A DNA stretch of 64,000 nucleotides from Marilutibacter spongiae. Lineage in GTDB: Bacteria; Pseudomonadota; Gammaproteobacteria; Xanthomonadales; Xanthomonadaceae. This document shows positions 50,802-60,655 of the stretch, piece by piece; position 1 is the stretch's first letter, and every line of letters begins with the position of its first letter. A program made the translations under genes and the position numbers. The notes beneath the pieces were generated by a model. The model saw only the letters and a program-made list of their open reading frames with translations, was not told the origin of the DNA and did no database searches. The stretch is from contig NZ_JACHTF010000018.1 in the NCBI RefSeq assembly GCF_014145325.1, forward strand, positions 28,747-92,746. The letters run 5' to 3'.

Positions 50802-51009
50802 CCATGGGCCGGGTCCTTCCTTGGGCAGGGGGGCGAGGCGGGGGGTCGGAGCGGGACGCGACAGGGAAGGGTCGCGGGGCAGTTCCCGGGGAGTCCGACC
50901 GCCCCGCCTCGGTTCTCATTTGATGCCGGGGCGGGACGCCGCTCAACCGGACTTCCTCGCGGCATCAGGTAAGCTAGACGCCCGTTGTGCCGTAGGAAAT
51001 TTCTGAACC

Positions 51010-51573
51010 ATGTCGGCTGTGCCACCCACCCTGGACGACACCTCCGTCCTCCTCTGCGTCTGTGGCGGGATCGCGGCCTACAAGGCCGCCGAGCTCGTGC
51101 GCCGGCTGCGTGAGGCCGGGGCCGAGGTGCAGGTGGCGATGACCGCCGACGCGCTCCACTTCGTCGGCGAGGCGACGTTCCAGGCCCTTTCCGGGCGCAC
51201 CGTGCGCACCTCGCTGTGGGATGCCGCCGCGGAGGCGGCGATGGGCCACATCGAACTGGCGCGCTGGGCCGACCGCGTCGTGGTCGCGCCGGCGACCGCC
51301 AATACCCTGGCCAAGCTCGCCCATGGCATGGCCGACGACCTGGTGAGCACGCTTTGCCTGGCGACCACTGCCCCGATCGCGGTGGCGCCGGCGATGAACA
51401 ACCGCATGTGGGCCCATCCGGCGACCCAGGCGAACATCGAGACCCTGCGTGGCCGCGGCGTGCAGGTGGTCGGCCCGGAAGATGGCCCCCAGGCCTGTGG
51501 CGAATTCGGCCCGGGCCGGCTCAGCGAGCCCGCCGCCATCGTCGCGGCCCTGGCCACCGGGAGACGGGCATGA
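51010..51573 (+). CDS. coaC: Phosphopantothenoylcysteine decarboxylase domain as a separate gene
   Basis: The 187-residue flavoprotein has CGGIAAYK (18-25), active-site His80 in GHIEL, PAMNNRMW (127-134) and the catalytic Cys163 in ACGEFGPGR. It decarboxylates 4'-phosphopantothenoylcysteine in coenzyme A synthesis. In most bacteria it is the first half of a CoaBC fusion. Here the frame closes after the domain with TGA overlapping the ATG of coaB (ATGA), so the two halves are separate polypeptides if the sequence is correct. Confidence 0.9.
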   Translation: MSAVPPTLDDTSVLLCVCGGIAAYKAAELVRRLREAGAEVQVAMTADALHFVGEATFQALSGRTVRTSLWDAAAEAAMGHIELARWADRVVVAPATANTLAKLAHGMADDLVSTLCLATTAPIAVAPAMNNRMWAHPATQANIETLRGRGVQVVGPEDGPQACGEFGPGRLSEPAAIVAALATGRRA

Positions 51574-52250
51574 GCGCGGCCGACATGTCGGGCCTGCGCG
51601 TGCTTGTCAGCGCCGGGCCGACCTACGAGGACATCGACCCGGTCCGCTTCATCGGCAACCGCAGCAGCGGCAAGATGGGTTTCGCGATCGCCTGCGCCGC
51701 CGCGCGGCGCGGTGCCGACACGGTGCTTGTCGCCGGACCGGTCTCGCTGCCCTCGCCCGACGCGGTGACCCGAGTCAACGTCCGCTCCGCCGCGCAGATG
51801 CACGAGGCGGTGATGGCCGCGCTGCCGGCCGATGTCTACATCGGCGCCGCCGCGGTCGCCGATTTCACGCCCCTCGAGATGTCGGCGAGCAAGATCAAGA
51901 AGAAGCCCGGCAGCGACACCCTGACCCTGGAGCTGGTGCGCACCGCCGACATCCTCGCCGACGTCGCCGTGCATGCGCAGCGTCCCCGCCTCGTGGTCGG
52001 CTTTGCCGCCGAGACCGACAACGTCGAGGGCTATGCCCGCGGCAAGCTGGTGAACAAGAAGCTGGACATGATCGCCGCCAACCGCGTTGGTGTCGCCGGC
52101 AGCGGCTTCGAATGCGACGACAACGCACTGTCCGTCTTCTGGCACGACGACGAGCGCGCGCTGGGGCCGGCGGCCAAGACCGAGCTCGCCGATCAGCTGC
52201 TCGACCTGGTGGTGGAGCGACTGGCGGCGCCCGGGCCCGTCGCGACATGA
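51570..52250 (+). CDS. coaB: Phosphopantothenate-cysteine ligase domain as a separate gene
   Basis: The 226-residue protein is the CoaB half: [20 protein letters not shown] near the start (17-36 or so), NRSSGKMG, and SKIKKKPGS with the conserved lysines. It joins cysteine to 4'-phosphopantothenate using CTP. It starts within the coaC stop codon and is in a different frame from coaC, which implies coupling. A second ATG five codons later is also possible. Confidence 0.9.
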   Translation: MSAADMSGLRVLVSAGPTYEDIDPVRFIGNRSSGKMGFAIACAAARRGADTVLVAGPVSLPSPDAVTRVNVRSAAQMHEAVMAALPADVYIGAAAVADFTPLEMSASKIKKKPGSDTLTLELVRTADILADVAVHAQRPRLVVGFAAETDNVEGYARGKLVNKKLDMIAANRVGVAGSGFECDDNALSVFWHDDERALGPAAKTELADQLLDLVVERLAAPGPVAT

Positions 52251-52332
52251 GGGCCGTTGCATCGCGGACCGGCGTGCCCGCCCCGGCGTCCATCACTCCA
52301 TTCAAGCCCGCCCCACGGACGCCCGACGCCTG

Positions 52333-52791
52333 ATGCGACACACCCTCGAACTCAAGGTACTCGACCCGCGCTTCGGCGAGACCTGGCCGCTGCCGGCCTA
52401 TGCGACCGAGGCAAGCGCGGGCCTGGATTTGCGCGCGGCCCTGGATGCGCCCCTGGTGCTCGCGCCCGGGGATGCGGCGCTGGTGCCCTCGGGCCTGGCG
52501 ATCCACATCGGCGATCCCGCGCTGTGCGCGGTGATCCTGCCGCGCTCGGGCCTGGGACACAAGCACGGTATCGTGTTGGGCAATGGCACCGGGCTGATCG
52601 ACGCCGATTACCAGGGGCCGTTGATGATCAGCGTGTGGAATCGTGGCCGCGAGCCTTTTACGATCGAGGCCGGGGACCGCATCGCCCAGCTGGTCGTGCT
52701 GCCGATCGTGCGCGCGAGCCTGCGGGTCGTCGACGCATTCGAAACCAGCGAACGCGGGGCGGGTGGCTTTGGCCATACCGGCGTGCGCTGA
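52333..52791 (+). CDS. dut: dUTP diphosphatase
   Basis: The 152-residue trimeric dUTPase has the family motifs, including [29 protein letters not shown] with the catalytic Asp, and the C-terminal [10 protein letters not shown] that closes the active site. It hydrolyses dUTP to dUMP and keeps uracil out of DNA. Order coaBC-dut-algC is conserved in Pseudomonas and Xanthomonadaceae (recalled). Confidence 0.95.
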   Translation: MRHTLELKVLDPRFGETWPLPAYATEASAGLDLRAALDAPLVLAPGDAALVPSGLAIHIGDPALCAVILPRSGLGHKHGIVLGNGTGLIDADYQGPLMISVWNRGREPFTIEAGDRIAQLVVLPIVRASLRVVDAFETSERGAGGFGHTGVR

Positions 52792-52804
52792 CAGGGGAAG
52801 TGAC

Positions 52805-55153
52805 ATGGTGGATCTGAAAATCGAGCGGCCGCAGTTGTTGGCCGAACAGGGGCGATTCCTGCGCCTGCTGGTCGCGGGCGCCTGCGTACTGCTGGCGGCG
52901 TGGTTCGGCTGGAGCGGCTGGCAGCAGCATCGCGACGACAGCCGCCGTGCGGGCATCGAGCAGGCAAGGGACCAGACGGTCGCATCGATCGCATCGATGC
53001 TCAAGGCCGAGTACGGCCGCATGGAAACCCAGCTGGCCAAGCCCGACGTGCGCAACGCGGTGACCGACGGCGACCTGGTCAATGCCGGCGTTCGCCTGGC
53101 CGAGGGCTGGAAGGACGTCGAGGGCGCCCGGGTGTTCGCGCCGAGCCTTGAAAGCGCCTATGCCGTATTGACCGCCAAGGGTGCGCAGGGCGGGGGTTAC
53201 GGACGCCTGGCCGCCCTTGAAGCGGCGATCGCGCAGAACAAGCCGGTGGCGTGGATCGTAGGCGACGCCGGCAAGGCGCACATCGAGCTCGCCGCGCCGG
53301 TGCATCGCGACGACGCGCTGGTCGCCGTCGCCGCCGTGCGACTGCCGATCGCGAAGGTCAACGCCAGTTTCCAGGAAGCCTCGCTGCCGGGCGCCACCTA
53401 TCTGGCGCTTCGCCAGGGCTCGCACAGCGTGATCGAGCGCGGCGATACCGCGCTCAACAACGGCGCCGAGTCGCTGGCGCGAAAGATCGACGGCAGCGAA
53501 TGGCGCGTCGCGGCCGCCGTGCCGGACGCCGCTGGCGGCCCCTTTGGCCTCGATGCGCTGGGCTGCTTCATCGTCGCCCTGGCGCTGCTGCTTGCTGCCG
53601 CCTTCGCGAGCATCGCGCACAAGCTCCGCCTGCGGCGCAAGCCGGTGGACGCCGAAGAGCCGGAGGCCGAGCAGACCCTGGCCCAGGCGACGCTCGGCGC
53701 GCCCGAGCCGGTGGTCGAGGCAACACCCATGGCGCCGGTGGTCGACAAGGACGCCAAGGCCCCGATCGGCGACGTGGCGATCGACGCCGGCATCTTCCGC
53801 GCCTACGACATCCGCGGCATCGTCGGGCAGACCTTGGACGCGGGCATCGCCGAGCTGATCGGCCACGCGGTGGGATCGTTGATGCACGAGCAGGGCCACG
53901 AGGATATCGTGGTCGGGCGCGATGGCCGCTTGTCCGGCCCCGAGCTCACCGAAGGCCTGGTCAAGGGCCTGCGCAAGGCCGGTCGCAACGTGATCGACAT
54001 CGGTCTGGCGCCCACGCCACTCACCTATTTCGGCGCGTACCACCTGCGCGCGGGCTCGTGCATCTCGGTGACTGGCAGCCATAATCCGCCCGACTACAAC
54101 GGCTTCAAGATCGTGGTCGGCGGCGAGACCCTGTCCGGGGACGCGATCACCGACCTGTATGCGCGTATCGCCGAGGACCGCCTGCACGATTCCCCGGCCC
54201 TGGGGCGCCTGGAGCAGCGCGACATCAACGACGACTACGTCGAGCGCGTGTCCTCGGACGTGCAGATCGAGCGCTCGCTCAAGATCGTCGTCGATGCCGG
54301 CAACGGGGTCGCGGGCGAACTCGCGCCGCGGGTGCTCGAGGCCATTGGAGCCGAGGTCACGCCGCTGTACTGCGAGATCGATGGCACCTTCCCGAACCAC
54401 CATCCCGACCCGAGCGAGCCGCACAACCTGGCCGACCTCATCCAGATGGTCCAGCGCCTGGACGCCGACCTGGGCATCGCTTTCGACGGCGACGGCGACC
54501 GCCTCGGCGTGGTCACCCGGGACGGGCAGAACATCTTCCCGGACCGCCTGCTGATGCTGTTCGCGACCGACGTATTGGAGCGCAACCCGGGCGCGGTGAT
54601 CATTTTCGACGTCAAGTGCACCGGACGCTTGCCGGGGCACATCCTGCGCCACGGCGGCAGTCCGCTGATGTGGAAGACGGGCCATTCGCTGATCAAGGGC
54701 AAGATGCGCGAGACCGACGCCGAGCTGGCCGGCGAGATGAGCGGCCACTTCTTCTTCAAGGAGCGCTGGTACGGCTTCGACGACGGCATCTACGCCGCCG
54801 CGCGCCTGCTGGAGATCCTGGCCATGCACCCGGAGGGGCCGGCCCAGGCGCTGGCCGAGCTTCCCGATGGCGTGTCGACGCCGGAGATCAAGGTCGAAGC
54901 GCCCGACGGCAACCCCCACGCCTTCGTCGACCGGTTCCGCGACAGCGCCCATTTCGAGGGGGCCCGCCTGTCGACCATCGACGGCCTGCGCGTGGACTGG
55001 CCCGACGGCTGGGGCCTGGTGCGCGCGTCGAACACCACGCCGATCCTGGTCATGCGCTTCGACGCCGACAGCAAGGACGCGCTCAAGCGCATCCAGGCGG
55101 CCTTCCGCGAGCAGCTGCTCGCGCTGAAGCCGGACCTGAAGCTGCCGTTCTGA
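52805..55153 (+). CDS. algC: Phosphomannomutase/phosphoglucomutase with membrane-anchored N-terminal domain
   Basis: The 782-residue protein has about 330 extra residues before the enzyme. Helix 20-37 and helix about 246-272 bracket a domain expected in the periplasm, followed by a linker rich in Ala, Pro and Glu. The mutase starts near IFRAYDIRGIVG (about 330). Its phospho-serine loop is TGSHNPP with Ser425, and its metal loop is DGDGDR (561-566). It makes GDP-mannose and UDP-glucose precursors for lipopolysaccharide and exopolysaccharide. A long form with this layout is known for some AlgC/XanA homologues. The sensor role of the N-terminus is untested as far as I know. Confidence 0.93.
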   Translation: MVDLKIERPQLLAEQGRFLRLLVAGACVLLAAWFGWSGWQQHRDDSRRAGIEQARDQTVASIASMLKAEYGRMETQLAKPDVRNAVTDGDLVNAGVRLAEGWKDVEGARVFAPSLESAYAVLTAKGAQGGGYGRLAALEAAIAQNKPVAWIVGDAGKAHIELAAPVHRDDALVAVAAVRLPIAKVNASFQEASLPGATYLALRQGSHSVIERGDTALNNGAESLARKIDGSEWRVAAAVPDAAGGPFGLDALGCFIVALALLLAAAFASIAHKLRLRRKPVDAEEPEAEQTLAQATLGAPEPVVEATPMAPVVDKDAKAPIGDVAIDAGIFRAYDIRGIVGQTLDAGIAELIGHAVGSLMHEQGHEDIVVGRDGRLSGPELTEGLVKGLRKAGRNVIDIGLAPTPLTYFGAYHLRAGSCISVTGSHNPPDYNGFKIVVGGETLSGDAITDLYARIAEDRLHDSPALGRLEQRDINDDYVERVSSDVQIERSLKIVVDAGNGVAGELAPRVLEAIGAEVTPLYCEIDGTFPNHHPDPSEPHNLADLIQMVQRLDADLGIAFDGDGDRLGVVTRDGQNIFPDRLLMLFATDVLERNPGAVIIFDVKCTGRLPGHILRHGGSPLMWKTGHSLIKGKMRETDAELAGEMSGHFFFKERWYGFDDGIYAAARLLEILAMHPEGPAQALAELPDGVSTPEIKVEAPDGNPHAFVDRFRDSAHFEGARLSTIDGLRVDWPDGWGLVRASNTTPILVMRFDADSKDALKRIQAAFREQLLALKPDLKLPF

Positions 55154-55190
55154 GGGCGCGGCGCGACCTCGCCCCTCCGGCAGTTCCATG

Positions 55191-55224
55191 ACGCAGAAGC
55201 CCCGCCGGAGCGGGGCTTCTGCGT
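55191..55224. terminator. Bidirectional hairpin between algC and the 55245 gene
   Basis: ACGCAGAAGCCCCGC (55191-55205) pairs perfectly with GCGGGGCTTCTGCGT (55210-55224) around CGGA. The 15-bp stem lies between convergent genes, 38 bp after the algC stop and 21 bp after the opposite gene's stop. No T-tract. Confidence 0.75.
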
Positions 55225-55244
55225 TCGGGTAGGGCGCCGGGAGA

Positions 55245-55904
55245 CTAGCCGCGCTCGTTGGGCGCGGGGTTCTTCAGTTCGCGATAGCGCTCGAGCGCGG
55301 CCTGGAACTCGCCTTCCACCTCGACGCGCTCGTTGCGCTGCTGGATGAGCATGTCCTGCTGGCGCAGCAACTCCTGGTGCTGGCCCTGGATGGTCTCGGC
55401 GACCGCCTTGCCCACGGGCTTGCCATTGAGTTCGATCTCGCCGGCCTGGCGCAACAGGTGCACCAGGCTCTGGCGCAGGCCGGCGATGCCCAGCTCCGAC
55501 GCCTTGACCGTCTCGTCGAGCAGCACGATGCGGTTCTGGTACGCGCGGCGCAGCTCGTTCTCGGTCGCGTAGGACTCCGCCATCGCCTTCTCGCGGCGAA
55601 GCACCGCGGCGGCCTCCGCGTCGGCCAGGGCCTGCTGGCGGGCGGCCTCGGCGGCCTCGGCGCGCTCTTCGGCAGTCAGCGCCCGGCCCATGCGCCCGGT
55701 GGTCATGCCGCTGCGGGCGCTGATCTCGGTGCGCTCGCTGTCCACGGCGCTTGCCGGGAGTGCGTCGCCGCAGACCTTGCGCCCGTTCTCGTTCCAGCAG
55801 TACAGCTTCTTGTTGCCGCCGGCGCTCTTCCCCTGCGCCGCCAGCAGCGACGGCGACAGCGCAAGCAGCACCGTGACCGCGATCAATGCATGAGCCTTGT
55901 TCAT
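55245..55904 (-). CDS. Secreted coiled-coil protein with N-terminal cysteine motif
   Basis: The 219-residue protein has a signal peptide (MNKAHALIAVTVLLALSPSLLAA-Q) and then KLYCWNENGRKVCGDALP. This cysteine pair with conserved W and G resembles the DUF4124-type start of small periplasmic proteins. After it comes a long Ala/Glu/Arg coiled coil (about 75-215). I expect a periplasmic location. The wording differs from the three four-cysteine paralogues at 36325-38084. Function unknown. Confidence 0.72.
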   Translation of the reverse strand: MNKAHALIAVTVLLALSPSLLAAQGKSAGGNKKLYCWNENGRKVCGDALPASAVDSERTEISARSGMTTGRMGRALTAEERAEAAEAARQQALADAEAAAVLRREKAMAESYATENELRRAYQNRIVLLDETVKASELGIAGLRQSLVHLLRQAGEIELNGKPVGKAVAETIQGQHQELLRQQDMLIQQRNERVEVEGEFQAALERYRELKNPAPNERG

Positions 55905-55995
55905 GACGCGTCCCCACTCGTCCCTGGTTTCTCTCTCTTCACTGGGTTAACGCAAGAGTCGGGCCAATCCCGTCATGAGCCTGCAACAGGGCGGA

Positions 55996-56658
55996 TTAGC
56001 GCGGGGTGAGGCTCCCGTAAGCCTCGCGATAGGCCAGCAGGCGCTCGCGATGGCCCGCCAGCGTGCTGTCGGAGGCGGTGAACGCCAGGAGATCGTCCAG
56101 GGTCGCGACCCGGACCACCGGCAGGCCCTGCTCAATTGCGACACTTTCTGCCGCGGAGCGTCGGGATGTCGCGGGGTCGACGGCTTCCTGGCGATCGAGC
56201 GCGATGACGATGCCGGCGGGCAGGCCGCCGCCCGCCCGGATGATGCCCAGCGCCTCGCGGATGGCGGTGCCGGCGGTGATCACGTCGTCGACGATCAGCA
56301 CCCGGCGTCCGTCCAGCGGCGCCCCGATCAGGTGGCCGCCCTCGCCATGGGACTTGGCCTCCTTGCGATTGAAGGCCACCGGCAGGTCGCGGCCGCGGCG
56401 CGCGTACTCGCAGGCCAGGGCGGTGGCCAGCGGGATGCCCTTGTAGGCCGGTCCGAACAGCAGGTCGAAGTCGACCCCGTCCGCATCGACCGCATCGGCG
56501 TAGCAGACGGCCAGCTCGGCCAGGCCGGCGCCGGTGTTGAACAGGCCGGCGTTGAAGAAATAGGGGCTCAGCCGGCCGGATTTCAGCGTGAATTCGCCAA
56601 AACGCAGGGCCTGGGCGCGCAGCGCCAACTGGAGGAAGCGGGTGCGGTGGTCGGGCAC
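55996..56658 (-). CDS. pyrE: Orotate phosphoribosyltransferase
   Basis: The 220-residue enzyme converts orotate and PRPP to orotidine 5'-phosphate in pyrimidine synthesis. The PRPP loop VLIVDDVITAGTA (120-132) and KSGRLSPYFFNAG (27-39) are clear. The GTG at 56658 gives the standard N-terminus, with DHRTRFLQLALRAQALRFGEF immediately after it; an earlier ATG would add an Arg-rich stretch with no homology. Confidence 0.95.
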   Translation of the reverse strand: MPDHRTRFLQLALRAQALRFGEFTLKSGRLSPYFFNAGLFNTGAGLAELAVCYADAVDADGVDFDLLFGPAYKGIPLATALACEYARRGRDLPVAFNRKEAKSHGEGGHLIGAPLDGRRVLIVDDVITAGTAIREALGIIRAGGGLPAGIVIALDRQEAVDPATSRRSAAESVAIEQGLPVVRVATLDDLLAFTASDSTLAGHRERLLAYREAYGSLTPR

Positions 56659-56795
56659 GGGGATGACGGGTCTGTGTCGGGGGATGCAAAAGCATACCCG
56701 AGCCGTCCGGGAGGGCCTTTCCGGCCCTCGCTTCGTCCCGGCGGAGCGACTAAGGTGGGCGGATTCCCGCATCCCGTTCCCGGCTTTCGATTCCC

Positions 56796-57599
56796 GTGAA
56801 AATCATCAGCTTCAACGCCAACGGCATCCGCTCCGCCGCCAACAAGGGCTTCTTCGACTGGTTCCGCGCTCAGGACGCCGACATCCTGTGCATGCAGGAG
56901 ACCAAGGCGCAGGAAGACCAGCTGACCGATGCCTGCTTCCGGCCGGATGGCCACCACTGCTTCTACCGCGATGCGATCACCAAGAAGGGCTACAGCGGCG
57001 TGGCGATCCACAGCCGCCGCGAGCCCGACGAGGTGCGCACCGCGCTTGGCTGGGCGCCCTTCGACGACGAGGGACGCTACATCGAGGCGCGCTTCGGCAA
57101 CCTGAGCGTGGTGTCCTTCTACATCCCGTCCGGCTCCTCGGGCGAGGCGCGTCAGGGCTTCAAGTTCGAGGTGATGGACTGGCTGCGGCCGATCATGGAC
57201 GAATGGCTCGCCAGCGGGCGCGACTACGTGCTGTGCGGCGACTGGAACATCGTGCGCAGTGCCCGCGACATCCGCAACTGGAAGTCCAACCAGAAGAACT
57301 CCGGTTGCCTGCCGGCCGAGCGAAGCTGGCTCAGCGGGCAGATCGCCGAGGACGGCGGCAGCGACGGCACGCCGGGACGCGAGGGCGGCTGGGTGGATGC
57401 CTACCGGCGCCTGCATCCCGAGGGCGAGGACTACACCTGGTGGAGCAACCGCGGCGCGGCCTACGCCAAGGACGTGGGCTGGCGGCTGGACTACCAGCTG
57501 GTCACGCCGGGCCTGGGCGAACGCATGCTGGCGTGCTCGATCGCGCGCGAACCCCGCTTCTCCGACCATGCCCCCTTCAGCGTGGAATACGCCGGATGA
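56796..57599 (+). CDS. xthA: Exodeoxyribonuclease III
   Basis: The 267-residue AP endonuclease/exonuclease has Glu35 in MQETKAQ as metal ligand, GDWNIV (about 148-153) and the closing SDHAPF with the catalytic histidine. It repairs abasic sites in base-excision repair. It begins with GTG. Its TGA overlaps the ATG of ampG by four bases. Confidence 0.93.
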   Translation: MKIISFNANGIRSAANKGFFDWFRAQDADILCMQETKAQEDQLTDACFRPDGHHCFYRDAITKKGYSGVAIHSRREPDEVRTALGWAPFDDEGRYIEARFGNLSVVSFYIPSGSSGEARQGFKFEVMDWLRPIMDEWLASGRDYVLCGDWNIVRSARDIRNWKSNQKNSGCLPAERSWLSGQIAEDGGSDGTPGREGGWVDAYRRLHPEGEDYTWWSNRGAAYAKDVGWRLDYQLVTPGLGERMLACSIAREPRFSDHAPFSVEYAG

Positions 57600-59020
57600 G
57601 CGAGGCACCGGAGGCGCCCGCCAAGGCCGACCCGGCACCACCGGCCCGACCGGGCTGGCGCGATGTCCTGGCCCGGCTGCGCCAGCCCAAGGTGCTGGTC
57701 ATGCTGTTGCTGGGCTTCAGCTCGGGCATCCCGATCTACCTGGTGGGCAATACCCTGGGTTTCTGGATGCGCGAGAACGCGATCGAGCTGTCGACGATCG
57801 GCTTCCTGTCCTGGGTCGGCCTGGCGTACTCGCTCAAGTTCCTGTGGGCGCCGCTGGTGGACAAGGTCGATGCCCCGCTGTTCGGCCGCTGGCTCGGCCG
57901 GCGTCGCGGCTGGATGCTGTTGTCGCAACTGGTGGTCGCGGCGGCCCTGGTCGGCATGGCGCTCGTGGAGCCGCGCGAGGGCCAGCTGCTGGTGGCCGGC
58001 ATGGCGGTCGACCACCTCGTCGTTTTCGGTGCGATGGCGCTGGTGGTGGCCTTTGCTTCGGCCACGCAGGACATCGTCATCGACGCGTGGCGCATCGAGA
58101 TCGCCGACAGCAATGAACAACAGGGCCTGCTGACCTCCGCCGCCACCCTGGGCTACCGCGGGGCGCTGCTGGTCACCGATGCGCTGATCCTGATCATGGC
58201 CGCGCAGGTGGGCTGGGTGGTGTCCTACGAGGTCATGGCGCTGCTGATGGGCGTGGGCGTGGTCGCGGTGCTGGTCGCCCGCGAGCCCGCCGCCAGCGTG
58301 GTCGCCGCGCGTACCCCACATCCGGCGCTGTTCACCGCGCAGGGGCTGTTCGACGCGCTGGTCGGCCCCTTCGTCGCCTTCTTCCGGCAGCACGGCAGCT
58401 GGGCGCTGCTGATGCTGCTGACGATCAGCCTGTACCGGCTGCCGGACTTCGTGATGGGGCCGATGGCCAATCCCTTCTATGCCGACCTGGGCATCGACAA
58501 GGAGACCGTTGGCGCCGTGCGCGGCTCGATCGGCCTGGTCGCGACCATCCTCGGCATCGCCGCCGCGGGCCTGAGCGCGGTGCGCTTCGGCTTCGTTCCC
58601 ACCTTGCTCGCCGGCGCGGTGCTGGGACCGGGGTCCAACCTCGCGTTCGCCTACCTCGCCCTGCACGGCGCCGATCCGGGCGTGTTCGCCGGCGCGATGG
58701 TGATCGACAACTTCTGTAGCGGCTACGCCGGCGTCGCGCTGATCGGCTACATGTCGAGCCTGACCCACATCGGCTACACCGCCACCCAGTACGCGCTGCT
58801 CAGCTCCTTCTATGCCCTGTTGGGAAAGGTGCTCAAGGGCTTCTCCGGGGTTGCGGTCGAGCACCTGGAAACCGGCCGAAGCCTGCTGGAGGCCTATTCG
58901 CTGTTCTTCGTCGGCACCGCCGTCGTTGGCCTACCGGCCCTGCTGTTGTGCATACTATTGACCGTCCGCCGACCGCGGACGCCCGTGGGGGGCGGGTTGG
59001 AGCCATCAACGTCCGACTAG
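57596..59020 (+). CDS. ampG: AmpG-type muropeptide permease (MFS)
   Basis: The 474-residue inner-membrane transporter has about 12-14 membrane helices. The AmpG-like start (LLLGFSSGIPIYLVGNTLGFW) and FASATQDIVIDAWRIEIA are diagnostic. AmpG imports anhydro-muropeptides released from peptidoglycan. anmK, which phosphorylates the released anhydro-sugar, lies 385 bp downstream on the other strand, so this is a recycling locus. Expression of AmpG also affects beta-lactamase induction where AmpR is present. Confidence 0.9.
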   Translation: MSEAPEAPAKADPAPPARPGWRDVLARLRQPKVLVMLLLGFSSGIPIYLVGNTLGFWMRENAIELSTIGFLSWVGLAYSLKFLWAPLVDKVDAPLFGRWLGRRRGWMLLSQLVVAAALVGMALVEPREGQLLVAGMAVDHLVVFGAMALVVAFASATQDIVIDAWRIEIADSNEQQGLLTSAATLGYRGALLVTDALILIMAAQVGWVVSYEVMALLMGVGVVAVLVAREPAASVVAARTPHPALFTAQGLFDALVGPFVAFFRQHGSWALLMLLTISLYRLPDFVMGPMANPFYADLGIDKETVGAVRGSIGLVATILGIAAAGLSAVRFGFVPTLLAGAVLGPGSNLAFAYLALHGADPGVFAGAMVIDNFCSGYAGVALIGYMSSLTHIGYTATQYALLSSFYALLGKVLKGFSGVAVEHLETGRSLLEAYSLFFVGTAVVGLPALLLCILLTVRRPRTPVGGGLEPSTSD

Positions 59021-59045
59021 ACCGCGCGAGTGCCTTGCCGACACC

Positions 59046-59387
59046 ATGAGTGAAATCATCCTGAGAGACTTCGACGCCGTTCTCCTCGAGCGCGTCAACC
59101 GGGTCGCCGAAGCCCACGGATGGAGCCAGCAGTCGGCGTTCGCGCAGATCATCGAGCAGGGTCTCTACGTGTGCGAAGGCGAGCTTTCGCGCAGCCTCGA
59201 CGACGCCGACGCCCGCGCGCTGCAGGACGCGATCGCGGCGATGGAGTCGGTGCCCAGCGACCAGGGCTTCGCCATGATCGGCCGCGTCGACCCCGACGCC
59301 CACCCCGGCGATGCCGGGCCCGACCAGTCGATCCGGCAGGACATGTTCGACGGGCGCGACGACGCGGCTTCGGCCGAGAAGGCCTGA
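59046..59387 (+). CDS. Small protein with ribbon-helix-helix-like N-terminus
   Basis: The 113-residue protein starts ILRDFDAVLLERVNRVAEAHGWSQQSAFAQII, a strand-helix-helix with the spacing of ribbon-helix-helix DNA-binding proteins of the FitA/Arc type. An acidic tail follows. No toxin gene is adjacent, so I do not call a toxin-antitoxin pair. It may regulate the ampG/anmK locus; that is inference. Confidence 0.65.
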   Translation: MSEIILRDFDAVLLERVNRVAEAHGWSQQSAFAQIIEQGLYVCEGELSRSLDDADARALQDAIAAMESVPSDQGFAMIGRVDPDAHPGDAGPDQSIRQDMFDGRDDAASAEKA

Positions 59388-59405
59388 AGTCCCGGCGCCG
59401 GTCGC

Positions 59406-60569
59406 TCAGGCCGGGTGGACCACGCCAAGCACGCGCGGCCCGCGCGCACCGCTGACACTGGGCAGGTTGCCCGCGCGACCGGCCAACGCCTGTCGCGCCA
59501 GCCACGCGAACCCCATCGCTTCGACCAGGTCCGGGTCCACGCCGTGGACCGCGGTGGACTCGACCTGCACGCCGGGCAGGTGCGCCGCCAGTCGCTCGAG
59601 CAGGCGCGGGTTGCGTACCCCGCCCCCGCAGGCGAGCACGCGGCGGGTGTCGCGCTGCTGGGCGAGGAGGGCGTCGGCAATGGTCTTCGCGCTGAGTTCC
59701 ATCAAGGTGGCCTGGACGTCGGCGACGGATTCGTCGCCCTGCAGGCGGCCCTCTACCCAGTCCAGATGGAACTGCTCGCGTCCGGTGCTCTTGGGCGGCG
59801 GCAGGGCGAACCAGGGCTCTTCGAGCAGTCGCGCCAGGAGGGCCGCATCGATCCGGCCCGAGGCCGCCAGCGCACCGTCCGCGTCGTGCCCCTGCCCCGT
59901 GTGGCGCAGGCACCAGGCGTCCATCAGGCAGTTCGCCGGGCCGGTGTCGAAGCCGCGCACACCGCCCGCAGGATCGGCCGGCAGCAGCGTCAGGTTGGCG
60001 ATGCCGCCCAGGTTGAGTACGGCCCGGTCCTCGTCGCGCGAGCGCAGCAGGGCGTCGTGCAGGGCGGGCAGCAAGGGCGCGCCATGCCCGCCGGCGGCGA
60101 CGTCGCGGCGGCGGAAGTCGGCGACGGTGGCGATGCCGGTGCGTTCGGCGATCACGTGCGCGTCGCCGATCTGCCAGGTGAAGGGGTGGTGTCCATCGTG
60201 CGCGGCGCCGGCTGGCCGGTGGCGCACCGTCTGCCCGTGCGAGCCGATCGCCCGTACCGACCGCGCCTCCACGCCGGCCTGGCCGAGCAGCTGCAGCGCG
60301 GCCAGGGCGAAGTGCTCGCCGACCTGCACGTCGAGCGTGGCGATCTCGTCCAGGGATTCGACCTTCGCGCCCTGGCCGATCTCGACCAGGCGCCGGCGCA
60401 GGGCGTCCGGCCAGGCATGCGTGTGGCCCTCCAGCAGCTGGCAGGCGCCAGCGTCGTCGAACCGGACCAGCGCCGCATCGATGCCATCGGCGCTGGTGCC
60501 CGATATCAGGCCGACATAGAGACCGGGGGCATCAGGGGTGCCGGGAGCCAACGGGTCGGGCATGTGCAT
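59406..60569 (-). CDS. anmK: Anhydro-N-acetylmuramic acid kinase
   Basis: The 387-residue enzyme phosphorylates and opens 1,6-anhydro-MurNAc to MurNAc-6-phosphate in cell-wall recycling. [15 protein letters not shown] (about 20-34) and [13 protein letters not shown] mark the sugar kinase fold and nucleotide site. It is encoded with an M23 endopeptidase gene upstream on the same strand and ampG on the opposite strand. Confidence 0.95.
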   Translation of the reverse strand: MHMPDPLAPGTPDAPGLYVGLISGTSADGIDAALVRFDDAGACQLLEGHTHAWPDALRRRLVEIGQGAKVESLDEIATLDVQVGEHFALAALQLLGQAGVEARSVRAIGSHGQTVRHRPAGAAHDGHHPFTWQIGDAHVIAERTGIATVADFRRRDVAAGGHGAPLLPALHDALLRSRDEDRAVLNLGGIANLTLLPADPAGGVRGFDTGPANCLMDAWCLRHTGQGHDADGALAASGRIDAALLARLLEEPWFALPPPKSTGREQFHLDWVEGRLQGDESVADVQATLMELSAKTIADALLAQQRDTRRVLACGGGVRNPRLLERLAAHLPGVQVESTAVHGVDPDLVEAMGFAWLARQALAGRAGNLPSVSGARGPRVLGVVHPA

Positions 60570-60655
60570 CTGCTCGCGGGGAAAGCCGACGCCAGCCTAA
60601 GGCCGGCGTGCCCCGCCGGCCAGTCCCGCGTGCGCGGGACCGTTCGCGCGGGGCT

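Noticed and set aside
59046..59387. Antitoxin of a toxin-antitoxin module
   Set aside because: The ribbon-helix-helix-like start suggests it, but no toxin-sized gene is adjacent.
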